DNA of 5,355 nt from positions 1-5,355 of the forward strand of contig JAHBAP020000489.1 in assembly GCA_018500005.2 (NCBI GenBank), given 5' to 3'. The notes under the pieces are model-generated. The model searched no databases. It was not told where the DNA came from and saw only the letters and a program-made list of their open reading frames with translations. Source of the stretch: Mycobacterium sp. (GTDB lineage Bacteria > Actinomycetota > Actinomycetes > Mycobacteriales > Mycobacteriaceae). The position numbers were made by a program, and so were the translations under genes. Each line of letters begins with the position of its first letter. Position 1 is the stretch's first letter. Shown piece by piece: positions 5,029 through 5,355 of this stretch.

Positions 5029-5355
5029 GTGACGTCGAATCCTGGTTCTTTCGTGCCGAACATCCGCCCGGACTCCACCGACGAGCTGACGGTGCCCCTG
5101 CGCGAGCGGATCATGGTGATCGCCGGCGCGATGGGCACGGCGATCCAGCGCGACCGCCCCGACCAGGCCGGGTACCGCGGCGAGCGGTTCATCGAGTGGC
5201 CGACGGCACTCCAGGGCAACAACGACCTGCTCACCTTGACGCAGCCACAGATCATCGCCGGTATTCACCGCGAGTACCTGCAGGCGGGGGCGGACATCCT
5301 GGAGACGAACACCCTCCACTCCAACGCGGGCTCCCCCCCCCACCACGACATGCAC
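5029..5355 (+). CDS. metH: cobalamin-dependent methionine synthase, N-terminal fragment (runs off the window)
   Basis: The first 109 codons of a gene whose product is usually about 1,200 aa. The full enzyme moves a methyl group from methyltetrahydrofolate through cobalamin to homocysteine, making methionine in the cytoplasm. Only the start of the homocysteine-binding barrel is present. Recognisable segments are NIRPDSTDEL (11-20), RIMVIAGAMGTAIQRDRPDQ (27-46), YRGERF, LQGNNDLLTLTQPQIIAGIH and EYLQAGADILETNT, all in the order of MetH. Two oddities: the Asp usual in DG(A/G)MGT is A32, and the last 15 or so residues (LHSNAGSPPHHDMH) diverge sharply from the expected TF-N-type continuation with a strong C bias, probably sequence error. 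GTG 5029 is chosen for its strong ribosome binding site. The gene diverges from the PAC2 gene across a 186-base gap. Confidence 0.93.
   Translation, partial: MTSNPGSFVPNIRPDSTDELTVPLRERIMVIAGAMGTAIQRDRPDQAGYRGERFIEWPTALQGNNDLLTLTQPQIIAGIHREYLQAGADILETNTLHSNAGSPPHHDMH

Noticed and set aside
4794..5355. Minus-strand open frames across the metH start and the intergenic gap
   Set aside because: The plus strand encodes unmistakable MetH with a strong ribosome binding site. The antisense frames show no conserved pattern.

Overview
The window is high-GC actinobacterial DNA, most likely from a member of the Mycobacteriaceae (Mycobacterium/Mycolicibacterium type). The evidence is GTG starts, TANNNT-type -10 elements placed for leaderless transcripts, paired acyl-CoA dehydrogenases of the mycobacterial FadE heteromer type, and a PAC2-family gene divergent from metH. 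From memory, that last pairing resembles the Rv2125/metH neighbourhood of M. tuberculosis. No database search was possible.

Layout: bases 1-109 may carry the last codons of an upstream gene, then an intergenic stretch. A plus-strand gene (110-1228) encodes a 372-aa bicupin of the oxalate decarboxylase type. It ends nine bases from the end of a convergent minus-strand group, which reads right to left: a 391-aa acyl-CoA dehydrogenase (3863-2688), a 365-aa acyl-CoA dehydrogenase (2677-1580) and a 95-aa YCII-related protein (1525-1238). Upstream of these, on the same strand but behind its own promoter, is a 298-aa PAC2-family protein (4842-3946). Diverging from it is the 5' end of metH (5029 to the window edge), cobalamin-dependent methionine synthase.

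How the genes work together: the two dehydrogenases have complementary defects. The first keeps the catalytic glutamate and the flavin/substrate middle domain. The second keeps the FAD-pyrophosphate motifs. They should therefore form one alpha2beta2 enzyme that oxidises an acyl-CoA, as described for the mycobacterial FadE28-FadE29 and FadE26-FadE27 pairs. The substrate cannot be read from this window. The YCII gene is probably co-transcribed and has no known role here. The bicupin is probably a separate metal-dependent enzyme, since it lies on the opposite strand.

Nothing here looks like a mobile, CRISPR, defence or phage system, and no RNA gene was seen. The points most worth a second look are the split dehydrogenase, the altered lid of the bicupin, two likely leaderless starts, a hairpin over the metH ribosome binding site, and C-biased substitutions at the extreme 3' end that look like sequencing or assembly error.
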